Positions 17,026 to 25,034 of a DNA stretch of 64,000 nucleotides are shown here, piece after piece. The notes under the pieces are model-generated. The model was not told where the DNA came from, ran no database searches, and was given only the letters and a program-made list of their open reading frames with translations. Origin of the DNA: Nocardia sp. (GTDB lineage Bacteria > Actinomycetota > Actinomycetes > Mycobacteriales > Mycobacteriaceae); the NCBI RefSeq assembly GCF_025465275.1, contig NZ_JAODNK010000097.1:1-64000 (forward strand), read 5' to 3'. A program made the translations under genes and the position numbers. The stretch's first letter is position 1. The number at the start of each line of letters is the position of its first letter.

Positions 17026-18288
17026 TCACTTGCTGAAGCACTCGAGCGGCCGTGCCACGACGAACTTGCCACCCTGGACCTTGACCAGAGCGGCGCAGCC
17101 GCTCGGCTCGGTTTTGTTCATCGGGAAGGTCAGCTTGCCGAGACCCGGGTTCTCATAGGCCAGGCTGTTGGCCGTCGTAATGAAGGAGGCCGGAGTGACG
17201 TCCTTACCTGCTTTCGCCAATGCCGCCAGGAAGATGTCCGCCGACCAGTAGCCCATCGCGGTGTTCTGCGTGAACTGATGGCCGGGATCGATCTTCCGAA
17301 CGTCCGCCATCATCTTCTGTACCTCAGGGATATCCGACTCGAACGGAGCGAACTGCGGGACCGAGTACACGCCCTCGAGCACCTGGGCTCCCTGCGGATC
17401 CGCAAGCAACCGAGGGTCGTAGCTGGACGCGTCGGCGATCATGCCCTTGAAGCCGGCCTTCTTCAGCGCCGCGTACAGACCGAGGTTCGTCTTTCCGGAC
17501 ATAATCGAAACAACTACATCCGGCGGGCCGTCATTATTCGACTTCATGATCTTGTTGATGTACGGGAGCCAGTCCTGCGGGGGCGCTGTTGCAGGAACAG
17601 ACGACGAGGCACCGACAACGTTGAATCCACTGGCGGCGAAGCCTTTCTGGAAGGTCTCGACGCCGTGCGCGCTCTCGGAACTATCGAAGCCCTGAATCCA
17701 GGCCGTGTTTCCCTTGGACTCCCCGTTCGACCCGCCGAGCTCCGAGGCGACCTGGTGTGCGAAGAACGCACGGTTCCACCAAGTCGACTCCGGGACATCA
17801 TCTTTGGGCGCGAGGCAGCCACTCCAGCCGAAGGACACCGTCGAGGTGCACCAGGTCTCGTTCGACGCCCAGCCGAACCGTGCCACTCCCGCGCGCTCGG
17901 CCACCTCGGCCGACCCCGCCGCGGGCGCGATCCACGGCACGATCGCGAAGACCTTGTCGTGCTGTACCAGCTTCTTGACCGCGGCGTCAGCGGTTGCGGG
18001 GTTGAAGCCGTCGTCTTCGGCCCCGATGAACTCGATCTTGCGGCCATTCACGCCGCCTTCGTCGTTGGCCCGTTGGATGCGAGCCTTGACTCCGATCTCC
18101 GCGGAAGCGGTGTTGTAGCCGGTCGGGCTCGTTTTGGTGACCAGTCCGCCGATCTTGATCGTGTCCCCGAGGACAGCATTCCGGGAGTCGGACGAATTCT
18201 TGATGTCCCCGGCGCAGGCCGCCGATGCCGCCACCAGCACCACAGCCGTGAACAGTGCTGCGGCCCTGGCGATCTCGAATCTTTGCAT
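17026..18288 (-). CDS. ABC transporter substrate-binding lipoprotein (Peripla_BP_6 / LivK-like)
   Basis: About 420 residues. The N-terminus is a lipoprotein signal: charged start, hydrophobic stretch ALFTAVVLVAAS, and a SAAC lipobox with the acylated Cys near residue 25. The mature part begins with IKIGGLVTKTSPTGYN and shows the two-lobe type I binding-protein pattern (VNGRKIEFIGAEDDGFNPATA, AVKKLVQHDKVFAIVPW). It captures the substrate outside the membrane for the fused LivHMF/LivG transporter. Four cysteines in the central region (ETWCTS, GWSGC and later) may form disulphides. The ATG at 18288 with GGAG 6 nt upstream is preferred to the GTG at 18300. Ligand unknown; aromatic or acyl compounds are frequent for catabolic Liv systems. 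Confidence 0.92.
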   Translation of the reverse strand: MQRFEIARAAALFTAVVLVAASAACAGDIKNSSDSRNAVLGDTIKIGGLVTKTSPTGYNTASAEIGVKARIQRANDEGGVNGRKIEFIGAEDDGFNPATADAAVKKLVQHDKVFAIVPWIAPAAGSAEVAERAGVARFGWASNETWCTSTVSFGWSGCLAPKDDVPESTWWNRAFFAHQVASELGGSNGESKGNTAWIQGFDSSESAHGVETFQKGFAASGFNVVGASSSVPATAPPQDWLPYINKIMKSNNDGPPDVVVSIMSGKTNLGLYAALKKAGFKGMIADASSYDPRLLADPQGAQVLEGVYSVPQFAPFESDIPEVQKMMADVRKIDPGHQFTQNTAMGYWSADIFLAALAKAGKDVTPASFITTANSLAYENPGLGKLTFPMNKTEPSGCAALVKVQGGKFVVARPLECFSK

Positions 18289-18318
18289 GCAACGCTCCAC
18301 GTTCGCTTGGGATGGATC

Positions 18319-18633
18319 TCAGTCCGACGCGGGCAATGGTCGCGGGCCCTTCACCGACAGCGGCTTCTCCCCGATCGACAGGGTCGATGGACCGGCGACG
18401 GCACACAGCACTTCGATGGCGTCATCGCTATCGGCGTAACGTTTGCCCAGGAGCGTCGGATCGTCGTACCCGGCTTCCGGCGGCGTCTTCTCGGTCGGTG
18501 TGGCGCCGGCCGGCAGCATAGGACGGCCGCCGCACCTCAGATCGAGATCCTTGCTCGTCGCTCGCACGACGATGATCTCCGTATCGCAGACGGCGGACCG
18601 CAGCCGCATTCCGGTCTTGACTTCGAGTGTCAT
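18319..18633 (-). CDS. Conserved small protein of unknown function
   Basis: A 104-residue protein starting MTLEVKTGMRLRSAVCDTEI. It has cysteines at SAVCDTE and LDLRCGG, a proline/glycine-rich middle and a VLCAVAG segment. I do not recognise a named domain. Small proteins of this look occur beside lipid-transfer/thiolase and CoA-related genes in actinobacteria (recollection, not tested). It lies between the DUF35-thiolase (20 bp gap) and the binding lipoprotein (30 bp gap), all in the same direction, so it belongs to the catabolic operon. The start has AAGGAG upstream. No signal peptide or membrane segment is apparent. Confidence 0.7.
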   Translation of the reverse strand: MTLEVKTGMRLRSAVCDTEIIVVRATSKDLDLRCGGRPMLPAGATPTEKTPPEAGYDDPTLLGKRYADSDDAIEVLCAVAGPSTLSIGEKPLSVKGPRPLPASD

Positions 18634-18653
18634 TCTTCCAAGCTCCTTGTGTG

Positions 18654-20309
18654 TTATGTGTCGCGAACAAGCAGCAGCGCGCTGGAGGGCGTAAGCCCTC
18701 CGCTGGACACCACCGCCACCTCCGCGCCCGCGACCTGTCGCTCGCCGGCCTGATGGCGAAGTTGAACAACGGCTTCCTGCAACAGCCCGAACCCGTGGGT
18801 ACGGCCGTGCGATAACTGCCCGCCGTGTGTGTTGAGCGGCAACTCGCCATCGAGCGCGATCCGCTTTCCACCCTCCAGAAACGCGGGTGCTTCACCGATA
18901 CCGCAGAATCCGAGCGCCTCGAGCCACGACAGGCAGTTGAAGGTGAACCCGTCGTACAGTTCGGCGAGATCCACGTCCGAAGGGCGCAGATCGGTTCTGG
19001 TCCACATGTGCGCGGCCGGACCGAGCACCTGCGGCTCGTGCGACAGCGTGCTCTGATCCCAACTCACCCGCTCCACGATCTGGGTCCCCGCGGCTTCGAA
19101 GCGGATTGCGGGATGCCGCAGATCGCGAGCGGTCTCAGTGGCCGACACAACCACCGCGATTGCGCCATCACACGGGACATCGCAGTCGTAGAGCCCGAAG
19201 GGACTGCTCACCATCCGAGCCGACAGGTAGTCGTCCATGGTGAGTGGCGTCCGGTAGATCGCGTCCGGATTCAGCGCCGCGTTCTTGCGCGCATTGAGTG
19301 CGATCCAGCCGAAGGTTTCGCGGGTCGCGCCGAATCGGTGCATGTAGTGCGACGCACCCAGGGCGAGTGTGTTCGCGGCCGAGAACGAGCCTGCGGGAGC
19401 CGTATAGGTCATGGGTCCGCCGACCCGCTGGCTTCCAGGCAGCCGCCGCCGACCGGTGCGGAGCAGCTCGGCGTACGTGGCCTCCCACACCGTTCGGAAG
19501 CAGAGCACATGGCGGCAGAGTCCGGCGGAGATCGCCTGCATCGCGGCGATGACCGACCCGCCGGGGCCCGGTTGCTCCGGTCCGCCGTTGTACCAGACCG
19601 GCTGGAGCCGCAGCGCCTCCTCGACCGCGAGGAGACCGCCCTCGCTGAATCCGACACCCACGCCTGCGCCTGGATACGTTGCGAGACCGTCGATATCGGA
19701 TAATTCGAGTCCCGCGTCCGCCACGGCGGCCTTACACGCTGCTACCGCCAGCGACAACGGATCGGCCATCAGCCGGCGTCCGATCGGGCTACTGCCGACA
19801 CCGCTGATCACCGAGTTGTGCTCGTACCGACGAGCACTCACGGGTTTTCGAACAGCGGCGCGAACCTCGGCGACCGATTCGTCGACCTCGGGGAGCTCGC
19901 TGTCGGGCACCGCGCCCGTCGGCGTGAAGACGGGTACCCAGACGTCGTCACGATGTTCGAACGACACAGCGACTTCCTGGCCGATCTCGAGCGAATCCAG
20001 TTCGGCGCCTACGATTTGCGTGGTGACGCGAACCCTGGAGTCCTCGGCGATCGCCACCACCGCGATCGCGTACGGGCACTCCAGATCGGGCTGCCAGGCC
20101 TGATAGTTGATCGTCAGCCCGACGATCGTACCCCGGCCGCTCACCGCCGTGATCCCGAGTTGTCCGCTGCGACAGCGATGGCATGCCACGCTGGGTGGAT
20201 GCACGAGGCTCCCGCAGTCCGAGCAGTTCTGGAATCGCAGCACGCCGTCAGCGCCCGATGTCCAGTAGAACTCCGACCGTAGATCAACCTCGGGTAGTGG
20301 GAACGCCAT
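18654..20309 (-). CDS. DUF35 OB-fold/Zn-ribbon fused to thiolase-like lipid-transfer (Ltp) domain
   Basis: A 551-residue two-domain protein. Residues 1-140 form the DUF35 module: a zinc ribbon with Cys29, Cys32, Cys43 and Cys46 (CSDCG...ACHRC), then an OB fold (GRGTIVGLTINYQAW). Residues about 160-551 form a thiolase-superfamily domain like the Ltp proteins (GVGSSPIGRRLMADPLSLAVAA, DLAELYDGFTFNCLSWLEALGF, NTHGGQLSHGR). In steroid side-chain breakdown, separate DUF35 (ChsH2) and Ltp2 proteins form a retro-aldolase, which is why a retro-aldol or thiolytic role is inferred here. The fusion puts both parts in one chain. It is central in the P450/aldehyde dehydrogenase operon and likely shortens an oxidised branched chain. 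Confidence 0.88.
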   Translation of the reverse strand: MAFPLPEVDLRSEFYWTSGADGVLRFQNCSDCGSLVHPPSVACHRCRSGQLGITAVSGRGTIVGLTINYQAWQPDLECPYAIAVVAIAEDSRVRVTTQIVGAELDSLEIGQEVAVSFEHRDDVWVPVFTPTGAVPDSELPEVDESVAEVRAAVRKPVSARRYEHNSVISGVGSSPIGRRLMADPLSLAVAACKAAVADAGLELSDIDGLATYPGAGVGVGFSEGGLLAVEEALRLQPVWYNGGPEQPGPGGSVIAAMQAISAGLCRHVLCFRTVWEATYAELLRTGRRRLPGSQRVGGPMTYTAPAGSFSAANTLALGASHYMHRFGATRETFGWIALNARKNAALNPDAIYRTPLTMDDYLSARMVSSPFGLYDCDVPCDGAIAVVVSATETARDLRHPAIRFEAAGTQIVERVSWDQSTLSHEPQVLGPAAHMWTRTDLRPSDVDLAELYDGFTFNCLSWLEALGFCGIGEAPAFLEGGKRIALDGELPLNTHGGQLSHGRTHGFGLLQEAVVQLRHQAGERQVAGAEVAVVSSGGLTPSSALLLVRDT

Positions 20310-20342
20310 TGTCTACCTCACATTTACGACCGTTACGGCGAA

Positions 20343-21152
20343 TCAAAAGTCGGAGCCACCATCTACGTTGATGTCCGCACCGGTCATGTACGTATTGATC
20401 CGCGATCCGACAAAAGCGATAACGGGCCCGATTTCGGCGGGGTCGCCTGCTCGTCCGAGCCAGGCAGGGTGTCCAAAATCTTCGGCGATCACCCGCATCG
20501 CATCGTTCAGGTCATTCGGGTCGATCCCACGCTCCTCGGGCAAATTCTCGAGGTAGCCCTTCATACCCGCTGAAAGGAACGATCCGGGCGACACCGTGTT
20601 TACCAGAATCCCGTCGGGAGCCAGCGTGACCGACAGGTTCTTGGTGAGACTGGTCAGCGCCGACTTGGCCGCTGTATAAGCGACAAGTTCCGGGGACTGC
20701 CGATGTGTCGAGTGCGCGGACACATTGACGATCCTCGCCCATTCGGCTCGCCGCAACAGTGGCAACGCCTCACGAACGCACCGGACCGCTCCCAGCGTTC
20801 CGACATCGAAAGTAGCCGTCCATTCAGCATCGTCGATATCGGCGAACCGTCCGATACCGATCCCCACCGGACCTGCGGCATTGACCAGGACATTGAGCGC
20901 ACCCCACCGTTCACGCACCTCCGCGAAGGCCGCACCGACCTGGTTCAGATCGGTGATATCGGCGCCGAGCACCACGGCCTCACGTGCGCCGAGCGCAACC
21001 AGCGCCTCGACGGTCTCCTCGAGGTCACCCTTGTTCCTGGCGAGGACGGCCACCCGCGCACCTTCACGGGCCATCACCTCCGCCGCCGCTCGCCCCATCC
21101 CCTTCGAGCCACCGTTGACGACCACCGCCGCCCCGCTCAACCCCAGATCCAT
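20343..21152 (-). CDS. Short-chain dehydrogenase/reductase
   Basis: A 269-residue classical SDR. The cofactor loop is NGGSKGMGRAAAE (TGxxxGxG with Asn for Thr), the NAAG motif reads LVNAAGPVGI, and the catalytic YxxxK is YTAAK with a Ser about 13 residues earlier (NVSAHSTHRQ). The C-terminus TYMTGADINVDGGSDF is the family ending. It would oxidise or reduce a hydroxy group, perhaps the 3-hydroxyacyl-CoA step, using NAD(P). It lies 33 bp upstream of the DUF35-thiolase and 44 bp downstream of the ferredoxin, in one operon. Substrate unknown. Confidence 0.9.
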   Translation of the reverse strand: MDLGLSGAAVVVNGGSKGMGRAAAEVMAREGARVAVLARNKGDLEETVEALVALGAREAVVLGADITDLNQVGAAFAEVRERWGALNVLVNAAGPVGIGIGRFADIDDAEWTATFDVGTLGAVRCVREALPLLRRAEWARIVNVSAHSTHRQSPELVAYTAAKSALTSLTKNLSVTLAPDGILVNTVSPGSFLSAGMKGYLENLPEERGIDPNDLNDAMRVIAEDFGHPAWLGRAGDPAEIGPVIAFVGSRINTYMTGADINVDGGSDF

Positions 21153-21196
21153 ATTGCCTCATCCACTTACTTGTCAATTGCGCCGCGTGGCATCGA

Positions 21197-21400
21197 TCAG
21201 ATGGCCGAATGAATGGTGAGCGCCCGCTCCGGGCACGCATCTGCACCCTCGACCGCCTGAGCCTCCAGATCGGCCGGAATATCACCACTCATCGGGCAGC
21301 AATGGCCTTGCTCATCCAGCTGGTAAACATCCGGTCCGATCGCGTTGCACAATGTGTGCCCCATACACAGATCCGAATTGACACTAACCCGCACGATCAA
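21197..21400 (-). CDS. Small ferredoxin of P450-partner type, [3Fe-4S]-like with His in the cluster motif
   Basis: A 67-residue ferredoxin. The cluster motif is Cys12-x2-His15-x2-Cys18 ... Cys56-Pro, so the second cysteine is replaced by histidine. Actinobacterial P450 ferredoxins with this CxxHxxC pattern are known and normally hold a [3Fe-4S] cluster. The start is TTG at 21400 with AAGGAG 5 nt upstream. It lies in the same operon as the P450 at 23786, to which it would supply electrons taken from the reductase at 1969 (inference). Extra adjacent cysteines at 34-35 are outside the motif. Confidence 0.9.
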   Translation of the reverse strand: MIVRVSVNSDLCMGHTLCNAIGPDVYQLDEQGHCCPMSGDIPADLEAQAVEGADACPERALTIHSAI

Positions 21401-21425
21401 TCACTCCTTACGTTGAGTTGCCACC

Positions 21426-22286
21426 TCACGGGTGGAATCCATGAAGTTTGAGGTAGGCGCCGGCATCAACGCGCATTTGCATACCGGTGACGAATCGGGA
21501 TTCCTCGGAAGCGAGGTACACGATCGCGTTGCTGATATCTTCAGGCTCGATATGCGGCACCGGCATGGCCTGCTGCGACGGGAACGCCAGCTCGGCATCC
21601 TCGCGGGTGGGGTTGTCCAGGTCCGGTCGGAACGTCCGGTACATCACGTCGTTCTGCAACATGGTGGTGTTGACGTTCGTGGGGTGGACCGCGTTCGCGC
21701 GGATTTCCCGGGGCGCCAGAACCCGGGCCAATTCGTGGATGTAGTCCGCCAGCGCGCGCTTCGCGAAGCTGTATCCGGCGCCGCCGGGATCCGCGCCCGG
21801 GGTCGGCTCGATGGTCCGGGCCATGAAGGCGGCGACCGATCCGGTGGCGATTACCGACGCGCCCTTCGAAAGATGCGGCAGCGCAACCTGAATCGCGTTG
21901 ATCGTGCCGATCAGGTTGACGTCGATGACATCCGACCAGGCCTGCAGGGGCGGCTCGCCCCGCATCGTGAAGATGCCGGCTTGCGCGACAACGACGTCGA
22001 GCCGACCCAGCTCGCGGATGCCCTCCTCGAGGGCGGTCCGCAGCTCGGCCGGCGCGCGAACGTCCGCCTCCCGCGTCACGATCTTGCGGCCCTGTTCCTC
22101 GACGAGGCGCGCGGTCTCTTTGAGATCTTCCGGCCCGGCGAGGTCATATGCGACGGTCCCGATGTTCTTGCAGATATCCACCGCGATGATGTCAGCGCCC
22201 TCGGCCGCCAGTCGGACAGCGTGGCTACGTCCCTGGCCACGACCTGCCCCGGTGACGAAGGCGACTTTGCCTGCTACACGTCCCAT
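21426..22286 (-). CDS. Mycofactocin-dependent SDR-family oxidoreductase
   Basis: A 286-residue SDR whose N-terminus, GRVAGKVAFVTGAGRGQGRSH followed by EGADIIAVDIC, matches the mycofactocin-coupled SDR family (TIGR03971-type). Other features are NIG at the loop after the Asp, VAQAGIF in place of NNAG, the catalytic YSFAK, and a long insertion in the middle. Members hold NAD tightly and pass electrons to mycofactocin instead of exchanging NADH, and they typically oxidise alcohols. Here it would convert the P450 product alcohol to the aldehyde that the next enzyme oxidises (inference). The ATG at 22286 has AAGGAG 7 nt upstream. The mycofactocin synthesis genes are not in this window. Confidence 0.9.
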   Translation of the reverse strand: MGRVAGKVAFVTGAGRGQGRSHAVRLAAEGADIIAVDICKNIGTVAYDLAGPEDLKETARLVEEQGRKIVTREADVRAPAELRTALEEGIRELGRLDVVVAQAGIFTMRGEPPLQAWSDVIDVNLIGTINAIQVALPHLSKGASVIATGSVAAFMARTIEPTPGADPGGAGYSFAKRALADYIHELARVLAPREIRANAVHPTNVNTTMLQNDVMYRTFRPDLDNPTREDAELAFPSQQAMPVPHIEPEDISNAIVYLASEESRFVTGMQMRVDAGAYLKLHGFHP

Positions 22287-22337
22287 TCCAGACTCCTTAC
22301 GTGCTGTGGGTGGGAACAACGAATGATTTTGTGCCGC

Positions 22338-23789
22338 TTACGGATAGGCGATGGCTTTGAGCTCGAGGAAGTCCTCGAGACCCTCGGTTCCCCATTCCCG
22401 CCCGAGTCCGCTCTGCTTGTACCCGCCGAATGGTGTCGAAGCGTGGAACCATTGCGCACCATTGACGCCTACGGTGCCGGTCCGCAACCGCCGGGCGACG
22501 GCCATTGCGCGCTCGATATCGCGGCTGAATACCGCACCGGAGAGCCCGAAGATCGTGCCGTTGGCGATCCGGACCGCATCGTCCTCGTCGTCGTACGGCA
22601 GCACCACCAGCGCCGGGCCGAAGATCTCCTCCTGCGCGACGCGTGCCTCGGGCGCGACGTCGGTGATGATGGTGGGTTCTACGAAGAAACCGCGCTCGAA
22701 CCGATCGGACCTGCGGCCACCCGTCACGATTCGGCCCTCGCTCGCACCGAGTTCGAAATAGCCGAGCACCCGCTCGAGCTGGCGTTCACTGATCAACGGG
22801 CCCATCAGGTTCGCGGGGTCCTGCGGATCACCCCACGGCATTGCCGCCATCGCAGCCTTCGCGATCTCCAACGCTGCTCCGAGCTGACTTCTGGGGACCA
22901 GAAGGCGCGAGTTCAGCGCGCAGCCCTGCCCAGCGTGACTGCATATCGCGCCGACAATGCCGGGCACGACCTGCTTGAGGTCGGCGTCATCGAGCACGAT
23001 CGCCGCCGATTTTCCGCCGAGCTCGAGCGTGACGCGCTTGACCGTCGGCGCGGCGCCTGCCATGATCCGCCGACCGGTCTCCGTCGAACCCGTGAAGGTC
23101 ACCGCGTCGACCGCCGGATGCGTCACCATCGCTTCAGCCACGCTCGTCTGATCGGTCGTCAAGATATTGATCACGCCGGGCGGAAACGCGGTGTGCTCGG
23201 CGATGAGTTCGGCGAGCATCGTGCCGCTGAAGGGCGTATCGGGCGCGGGCTTCAAAACTACGGTGCACCCGGCGGCCAATGCCGCGCTCATCTTGCACAG
23301 ATTCAGGTAGAGCGGGTAATTCCACGGCGTGATCGCGGAGACCACGCCTGCGGCCTCGCGGCGAATCACTCGCTGACTGGCCGGTCCATGGGGACCGGCG
23401 GGCATCGGCCGCTCGAACGAATAGGTGTCGAGCAGATCGATGTAATGGCCGACTGATTCGACCGCAACGTCGAGCTGGGTCATTCGGGTCAGCAAGACCG
23501 GTGTGCCGGTCTCCGCGACGACCGCGGGCCGAAGCATCTCCAGATTCTTGCGCAGAATCTCCTGGAGCTGACTCAGGCACTCCTGCCGCAGGGCGGTGTC
23601 CGTCGACCAGTTGGTCGTATCGAACGCCCGGCGCGCGGCCAGGATCGCTCGCTCGACGTCGTTGCTATCGGCATTGGGTACCGATCCGATGACCTCTTCG
23701 GTCGCGGGATTGATGTTGTCGAATACCGCTCCGTCAGAGGCGGCGACAAGCTCGCCGTCGATGAGCATGTGATGCGTAGTCTCGGTCAC
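22338..23789 (-). CDS. NAD(P)-dependent aldehyde dehydrogenase
   Basis: A 483-residue aldehyde dehydrogenase of normal length. The catalytic cysteine is in SHAGQGCALNSR, the general-base glutamate in VTLELGGKSAA, and the NAD-binding region holds VSAITPWNYPLYLNL and FTGSTETGRRI. The ending FGGYKQSGLGREWG is typical. It oxidises an aldehyde to the carboxylic acid that a CoA ligase can activate. The GTG start overlaps the P450 stop (GTGA), so the two are translated together. The sequence resembles the betaine/aromatic aldehyde dehydrogenase group. Substrate unknown, but the gene order after the P450 and beside the mycofactocin SDR supports a terminal oxidation chain. Confidence 0.94.
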   Translation of the reverse strand: MTETTHHMLIDGELVAASDGAVFDNINPATEEVIGSVPNADSNDVERAILAARRAFDTTNWSTDTALRQECLSQLQEILRKNLEMLRPAVVAETGTPVLLTRMTQLDVAVESVGHYIDLLDTYSFERPMPAGPHGPASQRVIRREAAGVVSAITPWNYPLYLNLCKMSAALAAGCTVVLKPAPDTPFSGTMLAELIAEHTAFPPGVINILTTDQTSVAEAMVTHPAVDAVTFTGSTETGRRIMAGAAPTVKRVTLELGGKSAAIVLDDADLKQVVPGIVGAICSHAGQGCALNSRLLVPRSQLGAALEIAKAAMAAMPWGDPQDPANLMGPLISERQLERVLGYFELGASEGRIVTGGRRSDRFERGFFVEPTIITDVAPEARVAQEEIFGPALVVLPYDDEDDAVRIANGTIFGLSGAVFSRDIERAMAVARRLRTGTVGVNGAQWFHASTPFGGYKQSGLGREWGTEGLEDFLELKAIAYP

Positions 23790-25027
23790 TGCGAAACTCC
23801 TGAAGTGCTGGCGGTATTCGCCGATCCAACGCGTTTGCCCGGCGTGAATCGCACCGGAAGACTGCGTGGCGCATACACACTGGCCGCATCGGTGAACCGG
23901 ACCGGCTCCTCGTCGAGCATGACGAAGTCCGGAATCCGTTGCAGGATCTGGGTCATCAGCACTTTGAACATGCTGCGAGCGAGATTGGACCCAAGGCAGC
24001 GGTGCTGCCCTACACCAAACGCCATGTGCCGGTTGGGATGACGATCCAGCTCGATTTTGTCAGGGTGATCGAAGACCTTCGGATCACGGTTTCCCGAAGC
24101 CCACAACAGCAGCACGCGATCGCCTTCCTTCAGCTGCTGACCGTGGAATTCGGCATCCCGGCTGACGGTGCGCGCCAGCCCCTGTGTCGGCGACCCGTGC
24201 CGGAGGAATTCCTCCGTCGCGGTGCCCATCAGGTCCGGATCATCGAGCAACTGCTGCTTGAGCTGAGGCTGCTTCGACATCTCCACCAGAGCATTGCCGG
24301 CGAGCCCACTGGTGGTGTCCATACCGCCGAAGAGCAGTAGCAGCACGTAGCCGAACTTCTCCTCCGGAGTGAGCTCGCGGCCATCGACTTTCCCGTTCAG
24401 GATGCTGCCGACCATATCGTCGGCCGTGCCCAGCTCCTGGCGGCGCATGATCTCGGAAATGATCGCGTCGCGCATCTTCGGGCGCACGGACTCGGGATCC
24501 TCACCGCCTTCGGGACCGTGAATCAGTGTGTGCACGTATACAACCCACTCTGGCCAGCGGCTCTCGTCGAAGTTCAGCAGCCGGAGAATCACCCGCGCGG
24601 GCAGCGGGGTGGTGAGTTCCTTGATCAGGTCTGCTTCCCCCCGCTCGATGAAGGTATCGATGAGTTCATCCGCGATGACCCGCATCGCCGGCTCGAGGCC
24701 GTTGACGACCCCCGGCGACAGGTACCGCGAGGTGAGTGCCCGCATCTGCCCGGTCAGCGGCGGATCCGTCTGAATCGGCGGCATCTCGGCCAGGTATCCC
24801 GCGTCGAGCTCCGGATCCCGGATACCCGCACCGGCTCGGGAGTAGAACAATTCGTCGTCGCGAGTCGCTTCGAATACCGAGTCGTAGTCGGTCAGCAACC
24901 AGTGGCCACCGTGCTCGGGGGACCAGGCGACCGGGCAGCGAGAGCGCAGATCGTCGTAGATTTCGTAGTTGCGTCGGCAGAACTCCTCACCGTGAACGTC
25001 CAGTGAGATCTCCGGTCGGCCATCCAT
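23786..25027 (-). CDS. Cytochrome P450 monooxygenase
   Basis: A 413-residue class I bacterial P450. The heme-binding loop is FGVGQHRCLGSNLAR with the iron ligand at Cys344. The I-helix oxygen-activation motif is LFGGMDTTSG, and the K-helix ExxR reads TEEFLRH. The first residues (DGRPEISLDVHGEEFC) are soluble, with no membrane anchor. It would hydroxylate the imported substrate with electrons from the ferredoxin at 21197. The ATG at 25027 is chosen because the longer frame overlaps the upstream gene. It sits 7 bp after the hydroxyisobutyrate-type dehydrogenase. The sequence looks like the CYP125/CYP124/terpene P450 neighbourhood, but family assignment needs a database. Confidence 0.93.
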   Translation of the reverse strand: MDGRPEISLDVHGEEFCRRNYEIYDDLRSRCPVAWSPEHGGHWLLTDYDSVFEATRDDELFYSRAGAGIRDPELDAGYLAEMPPIQTDPPLTGQMRALTSRYLSPGVVNGLEPAMRVIADELIDTFIERGEADLIKELTTPLPARVILRLLNFDESRWPEWVVYVHTLIHGPEGGEDPESVRPKMRDAIISEIMRRQELGTADDMVGSILNGKVDGRELTPEEKFGYVLLLLFGGMDTTSGLAGNALVEMSKQPQLKQQLLDDPDLMGTATEEFLRHGSPTQGLARTVSRDAEFHGQQLKEGDRVLLLWASGNRDPKVFDHPDKIELDRHPNRHMAFGVGQHRCLGSNLARSMFKVLMTQILQRIPDFVMLDEEPVRFTDAASVYAPRSLPVRFTPGKRVGSANTASTSGVSQ

Positions 25028-25034
25028 TTTCGTG

